DNA of 64,000 nt from Narthecium ossifragum (Eukaryota > Streptophyta > Magnoliopsida > Dioscoreales > Nartheciaceae). Made by a program: the position numbers and the translations under genes. This document shows, one piece after another, positions 58,295 to 64,000 of this stretch. The notes beneath the pieces are model-generated. The model had not been told where the DNA came from and did no database searches. It saw nothing but the letters and a program-made list of their open reading frames with translations. Numbering within the stretch: position 1 is the first letter of the stretch; each line of letters opens with the position of its first letter. The DNA is taken from positions 20,006,929 to 20,070,928 of the forward strand of contig OY986965.1 of the NCBI GenBank assembly GCA_963920575.1, written 5' to 3'.

Positions 58295-59410
58295 GCCAGT
58301 ACCCCTAATATGGGGTTAGCATGCTTAATGATATGTACAAGTTTATGAGACTGTAAAGAAAACCACACATGTGAAGCCTCGCGGGCAAACCCATTGAAAA
58401 AGCCCCTCAGCCACTAAGAGATCGATCTCTCTCCCAGAGAAGATCGATCTTCTTAGTGATTGGGAGAAAACTCGTCCCTGTCAACCGGAAGAGATCGATC
58501 TTCTCTACCAGAATGATCGATCTTCTTCATGAGACGGACCCCACCATAACAGTAAAGCAAGGATCGATCTTCTCCAATAGAAGGATCGATCCTGCTTGGG
58601 CTGGACATGACGCCCCACAAAAGATCGATCTTTCCTCAAGAGAGATCGATCTGAATGGGTTCATCGGCGAACTACCGACGAGAAATAGCACCGAAAAACT
58701 CCACCAAATCCCACAAAACTCTGGGATCTGGTAGTACGAAAGACCATGAGTCCAAAACCGAAGATTTCATTGAAAATAAACTTGTATTTTAACAGATCTA
58801 AGCAAAACAAACTTCAATCAAACTCAATCTCACAAATTCGAAAAAACAAGTAGGCAGGAATCCCTACCTAGGCAATAGCTGCTTCAATCTCAGCTGCTAA
58901 GCCTTGAATCGTCCTCAAACTCCTTCAAATCCAGCAAAATCTCAACTCAAGAACACAAATTTGTAAAAAAATCAAAGAAAAGGGGTTTCGTTCGTTTTAT
59001 ATACGAACGAACCGACTCAAGAGAGATCAATCTCTTCTCAGAAAGAGATCGATCTTTCTTGACGAACCAGCTTAACTTTCTAGCGCTAGAAGATCGATCT
59101 CCTTAGCAAGAGAAGATCAATCCGCTTTGCCCAGAAAGCTAGACTTGGGCTAAAACACAAGCCCAAGCCAGGATCCTTCGATCCCGGATCCACCTAACCG
59201 TTCTAATCAAACACTAATACAAACATGGTCAGTGTGTGCACACGCAGGTGTGAAACAAGCCGACGAGGCACAATTTACCAAATTGTCCTCGCGGTCCAAG
59301 AAAACAATGTGATCCACCGAATCACGCGCTCGACGCGAAACAATCAAACGAGCCACGGGTCCAACCCAGCCAGTCAACCCAGGAGTAGAGGGACAGGTCC
59401 TCAAATAGTG

Positions 59411-60325
59411 CCACTAGGACTTGGCACTGTTGACATGGGCAATGGTGAGGTTTGGTGCGGGCAAAGTCGAAGTTGACGCACGAGTCCTAGTCGGACTAGG
59501 ACTCGGCGTGCCATGATGTGGCCAGCAAGACGCGTGACACCACGAAGAGCAATCCATCCGTGCAAAAGACCTAGTTTTAGTTGGATTGATGTCTTGTAAG
59601 GAAATGACATGGCAAAGGAAAGCTTTGGCGCGGGGAAAATCCTACTTGCTCGAGAGTCCTAGGCGGACTAGGACGCGACTCGCTCCAACGGAAGGCGGTT
59701 GGCCATGGAGGGCAAACCGTGCGTGCCATTGAGGTAATTCCACTTGGCCTGGGACTCTCATATAGGATGACGCGGCCAATATGGAATATGGCACGGAGGA
59801 AGTTGGCTGTGACTCGCGGAAATAGGAAGGTGACCTATTTCGAGTCAATATGCGATGGATCTTGGTAGATGCTATCCAAGGCAAGTTGCAGCACAACTTA
59901 GAGTCCTGATGGAGTGGGCGACTTCATGATTTGTTAAGTAAGAGTCCAGATCAGCTTGAAGCCAATCAAGGACCAGCAGTTGGTGTTGGACAAGAAGTCC
60001 TCTTCGAAAGGGAAAGGCTTAGAGCCTTCCTCTATAAAAGGTGCAGCCGACCATGATCAAGTGGGATTTGAACGATGGCTTAGGGTTGGGTTCCTTTGTA
60101 ATTGAGAGATTGTAAACCAAGGGCTTGGGAGAGAGAGTTGAGAGCTTCTCTTGTACAATTACAGCAATAAAGGGGCGGGCGAAATCCTTTGCCCACATCG
60201 TGTCTTTTTGTGTGTTTGCATGTGAAGAAGATGAAGGAGGGCTTGTCAAGAAGGGTCTTGATGCCATCATTGGGGAGAACTCGAAGAAAAAATTCCGCTG
60301 CACTTTCCCGGGGACAACAGGGGGG
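59411..60325 (+). repeat. Chromovirus-type LTR sequence, plus orientation
   Basis: This continues the oldest layer after the solo LTR. It carries a TATA box (TATAAAAG, 60033-60040) and an AATAAA signal (60166-60171) in sense order, as in an LTR. Phrases such as GAGTCCTAGTCGGACTAGGA and CCTATTTCGAGTC recur in inverted form at 60590-61300. I infer that it is the 3' LTR of the chromovirus; exact ends are not clear. Confidence 0.6.
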
Positions 60326-60329
60326 GTGT

Positions 60330-61629
60330 CACGGGGCGAAAGGGGAGATAAATTTTTGCCTTACCTTTGCCCAGTGATGGCGCCAAGAGACCCCCTCATA
60401 GCTGCCCGCACACCACCGCCACGCACCCCACGCGCCGCTTGTGCTCCGCTCGCGCGTCGTCTGCACGCCATCTATGCACCGCTTGTGCACTCCGCTTGGC
60501 AGCCCGGCTTCCTCTTGACCAGCCCTCCTTCTCGCCTTGCACACACACAAGACCCACAAGAACTTGGGTAAGGGATGAGATCCCAACTCCTTTATTGACT
60601 ACTGATTACAAGAGTACTCTTCTCTCGCCCCCAACCCTTTGGAGTACAATCACTACCAATCTTAACCCAAAACCCTAGAATATCGCCTCACAATCCATTA
60701 TAGACGACGACTCCAAAACCCAACACTTGGTTGCTCAATCCATGAGCTGGCCCTACCAATCTTAACCCAAAACCCTAGAATATCGCCTCATAATCCATTA
60801 TAGACGATGACTCCAAAACCCAACACTTGGTTGCTCAATCCATGAGCTGGCCCATAACCCCGATATACCCCCACATCTAGCCCGCCTCCTCCTTATATAG
60901 AGGAGAGTCCATGACTTGCTCCAACAAGTAAAGTTCCCTAATCCAATCTCAAGTCCTAGGCTTCATGCTTATCCAAACATGCAATCAGTCATTTACAAAG
61001 CTTCCTAGCATATTTGGACTCTTACATGAGTTAAGACTTGCCAAAGATGGTTATTTGCCAAAATTCATCGTACTTTGGCTCAAAATAGGACTCCTTCCTA
61101 TTTCCACGAGCCAAGTACAACTTCTCCCGTGCCATATTCCATATTTGTCGTGTCATCCCATGCTGGAGACCTAGGCCAAGTGAAATTAGGTCACTTGCAC
61201 GCTCAGTTTGGCCTCCATGGCCTAGCTGCCTTCCGCCGGACGAGTCGAGTCCTAGTCCAACTAGAACTCTCGCACAACTAGAACTTTCTCCGTGCCAAAA
61301 CCTTCCTTTGTCGCATTAAGTCCTTCCAATATCCCAATCCAAGTGGAATTAGGACTTTTGCATGGATGGTTTGCTCCAGCTGGCCAACCGCGTCACGCAT
61401 GGGCATTTCGAGTCATAGTTCGACTCGGACTTGGTCGCCTGGCCGCGTCGCGTGTGCACTCTGCGTGCCAACACGCGCGTCGCGCGCACTTATGCCCCGC
61501 ACACCTTCTTGGGTTGCCTTAGCGTGCGTCACGCTCGCTTGCCTCGTCGCATGGCGCGTCGTACTTCGTCTTGGCTCGGGCCACCGTGCCATCTTCGAAA
61601 TCCACCGCGTCCTACCGCGCCGCATCGCG
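60330..61629 (-). repeat. Inverted copy of the chromovirus-type LTR
   Basis: Read on the minus strand it parallels 59440-60100, with the GGACTAGGACTCGACTCG, GGAATATGGCACGG and GGAAATAGGAAGG phrases in the same order, and a TATA box (minus CTATATAAGG, about 60891-60900). It stops at 61629, where a Tekay-like LTR inserted. A second related element lies head to head with the first. Confidence 0.6.
60653..60852. repeat. 100-bp tandem duplication
   Basis: Units 60653-60752 and 60753-60852 differ at two sites, both C/T (CTCACAATCC versus CTCATAATCC; GACGACGACT versus GACGATGACT). Confidence 0.92.
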
Positions 61630-63350
61630 TGTGAGGACATGTCTCTCTATTCCTGTGGCTCGTTGTTGACAGCAAGGGCAATTTGGTAAATTTCCCCTTG
61701 TCGGTTTGTTTCACACCTGCGTGTGCACACACCGGCCTTGTTTTGGTGTATGTGTTTGAATAGAATAGTTAGGTGGACCCGGGATCGGAAGATCCCAGCT
61801 CGGGCACGCAGAAGCCTGTTTTCTGGCGGCTGGCGGCCCGTGAGTGACCGATCGCTCCTTGGAGCAATCGATCGCTATCGAGTCGGGAGTCGGTGTCTTT
61901 CTTCCTTGAGAGGACGGCCGTCGTAGCCGTCGCTCTCCGCTGTCAGGGGAGAGAAGACTTTCTCTCCTCTGCTCCCCCTTTTCCCCTCCTTCCCCGGCTT
62001 TCCCCTTCCTTTTCTTCCTCTTATCCTTCTCCTTCTCCTTTCTTCTTCTTCGTTCTTCTTTCTTCTTCCCGCGAGCTCTGTTTCTTCCCCTGTTTTCCGA
62101 CAGCTCCTTCTCCTCCACCGTTCTCCCTCCTCCGGCCACCGTTTTGGGAGCTTGAAGGCTCGTTGGATCCGTGGCGGCGTGAGGAAGATCGCTGGCATGG
62201 TTTGGAGCTTGGTTAGCGGCTGTTTAGCGGTGAATCAGCCGAGGATTAGCGTTTCCGGTAGGTTTCTACTTACTGATGTTGTTTTTGGGTTTTCTCTAGA
62301 TCTAGCCGTTAGATCTTATTGTTCTTTGCGTTGTTGGATGCCTCTTGCTTAATATAATTTCTGGTATAGGTTTCATAAGCTTTGGTTGAGATTTTAGTAG
62401 GATTTATGCATGATTAATCTCGGATTTTCCGGTTTCTGCTGTTCTTGAAGAACAGCCGGTTTGCGGTGAGTTTTTCGATCAGTACGTGCATGTTCTTGGG
62501 TTGTGATGAACATAAGAGTTGTAGATCTTTGAATCTAATCTCAAACCCAACTGATTTCATAATTGTCCAATTTTCCTACGATTGGTTATGAATTTCGTAC
62601 GGGTGGGCTGCGTTGCAGCAAGTAATGGTAAGTTAATTTGATTAGCGGTTTTGATTAGTGTTTTTCCGTTAATCTAGCCGTTGGATGTTTGTGGATTTTG
62701 GATATGTTGAGCCCGACATGTTGATCTACTAGTCATTAAGTTGGATTTTGAATCTGACATCATTATACATCGGATCGACGAGATCAATTAGCCTCTAAGT
62801 AGAGGTTTTTGGTGTTTTAAATATAATATTATATTGCTCAGATTATAATATTATATTTTACTGTTCATCATCGTTTTCGGGGTTGTTTTCCATTGCAGGA
62901 GTCTGCGGTTGACGGTCGGGGTACTGTCGTAATGCCTGGACCCGCTGCGGATGGGCTGGCAGCGGTTGGTAGTACCGCTGCAGCGATCCGGTCAACTTGA
63001 TAATCTGATGATTGAGGTTTGTCCATCCTGTGTCAGGGATTGTCGGAGGTGGTCCGTCCTTGAACAGTGGCTGTCGGAGGGACGTACTTTTGAGGTTTGT
63101 CCACCCTGTGTCAGGGATTGTCGGAGGTGGTCCGTGCTTGAACAGTGGCTGTCGAAGGGACGTACTTGGGTCAGGTACCATGGGGGTATCGATGGGATTT
63201 ATGGGCTCCCTGGCAGCCTTAGCTTTTGATTTGGAGTCTAGAGGTCGCGTTAGCTCTGTTGCTTTGAGTGCCGAGAGATGGTTGTCATAACCACGGTTGT
63301 TCCGCCAAGTGTGGATGTCTCGCTTAGAGAGGGGTGTCCTACAGGTATCG
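61630..63350 (+). repeat. Tekay-like LTR, plus orientation, interrupted on its right
   Basis: It begins TGTGAGGACATG (61630), preceded by TCGCG, and is the reverse of the family seen at 2885. It includes the CT-rich tract (61950-62140) and a block matching 3445-3525 inverted. It is broken at 63350 by another LTR. No gene. Confidence 0.8.
63013..63168. repeat. 78-bp tandem duplication inside the LTR
   Basis: TGAGGTTTGTCCAYCCTGTG starts units at 63013 and 63091. The LTR at 2885 has a single copy (inverted, about 3445-3525). Confidence 0.88.
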
Positions 63351-64000
63351 TGTCACACCTCGACCCAGAAAACCCATCCGAGCCGAGGTTTGAGGGGAAA
63401 CCTACACTATTCATCTCCAAGTGGCGCGATACAAAGCGGAATTATAGAAAACTTAAACAGTTTATAATCCAGAGGTGAAACAAAGATTCAATTCATAAAT
63501 ATACATCAAGTTGTACTATTACAAGATCTTCCAATAAAAGAATATTATACATAAATCTCAAAGTTCCTCAAATAATACATAATTTACAAAAATCCATCAA
63601 GTGTACAACTGATCATCCTCCAGCAACCTCAAGCGCCTCTGGATGTACTCGCGCCGCCAAAAGCTGATCTCGCCTGCTCTACTGAAGAAGAACTGGCGCC
63701 TGCACCTGCAAACGCAGCCCGGGTAGGAGTGAGCGATAAGTTCAGTAGGGTTCTACTCTACGGCACACTGAAGGGAGGAAAACAACAACAGTGTTGTCTC
63801 CTAGCTCAACTCTAACGGATGCCACGGGTTCCATAACCCTATCGATGTCCCAAGGGCTCCTGTCATGAACCTCTCTCTTGTACATGTTACCAAGATCACC
63901 CTAAGCACTAACAGGGGAACGGTACCATGCAGGATCACCCTTACCCAGCAGGGATACTACTGCCTGGGGACCACGTCGGGAACACATCGATTGCTTCCTT
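63351..64000 (-). repeat. Tekay-like LTR, minus orientation, running off the window
   Basis: It begins TGTCACACCTCGACCC (63351) and carries the family block GGGTAGGAGTGAGCGATAAG (near 63720). It is inserted into the plus-oriented LTR after TATCG. Its far end is outside the window. No gene. Confidence 0.8.

Larger units (their letters stand above)
56032..59405 (-). repeat. Solo Tekay-like LTR with a nested Copia LTR
   Basis: It runs from TGTCACGCCCCGACC to GGTCCTCAAA (the family end is CACA), flanked by TAGTG at 56027-56031 and 59406-59410. There is no internal domain. It contains the Copia LTR at 57277-58294, and at 58418-58655 and 59030-59115 many AGATCGATCT palindromes. No gene. Confidence 0.9.

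Noticed and set aside
1..64000. Assigning a species or a monocot/dicot origin
   Set aside because: All lineages found occur widely in flowering plants, and no intact host gene is available for comparison.

Overview
This is nuclear DNA from a flowering plant, taken from a gene-poor, transposon-packed region. The evidence is the set of plant-specific element lineages: a chromodomain Ty3 element, an Athila-type and a Tat-type Ty3 element, a SIRE-like Copia LTR, a Cassandra-type 5S TRIM, plant Helitrons, and a captured AINTEGUMENTA/PLETHORA-type AP2 fragment. I cannot place the species or say monocot versus dicot. I see no intact ordinary host gene.

The window reads as a nest of insertions that can be unpacked from target-site duplications (TSDs). 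The oldest layer is a decayed plus-strand chromovirus: pol at 1-2595, its downstream sequence at 2596-2884, resuming at 55865-56031 and 59411-60325. Into it went a minus-strand, non-autonomous Ty3 element (Tekay/Del-like) whose outer ends at 2885 and 55859 carry the same 5-bp TSD, AAGCA, 53 kb apart. Its left LTR (2885-15882) was hit by a MITE (4394-5192) and a 9.6-kb Athila-like element (5624-15178, TSD AAACC). Its short internal region (15883-18715) holds a Cassandra TRIM (16924-17731) and a hAT MITE (17798-18337, 8-bp TSD). Its right LTR (18716-55859) was split by a 34-kb minus-strand Tat-lineage element (19005-53039) and by a solo Athila-like LTR (53891-55688, TSD ACTAC).

Two Helitrons sit inside the Tat element, both in (TA)n tracts. 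Helitron A (about 20236-26124, minus) is non-autonomous and carries broken exons of an ANT/PLT AP2 gene. Helitron B (about 27603-42793, plus) encodes an apparently intact four-exon Rep/helicase (36229-41180). Between that gene and the Helitron's 3' terminus lies a five-exon, 122-residue small gene (41388-42142), visible only when the splice sites are read. The Tat element itself has an extra ORF upstream of gag that is tandemly duplicated, and a scrambled, deleted gag-pol.

The right edge has a solo Tekay-like LTR (56032-59405, TSD TAGTG) with a SIRE-like Copia solo LTR inside it, an inverted pair of chromovirus-type LTR sequences (59411-61629), and two oppositely oriented Tekay-like LTRs (61630-63350 and 63351 onward). 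The only reading frames that look potentially functional are the Helitron Rep/helicase, the small spliced gene beside it, and perhaps the first copy of the Tat ORF1.
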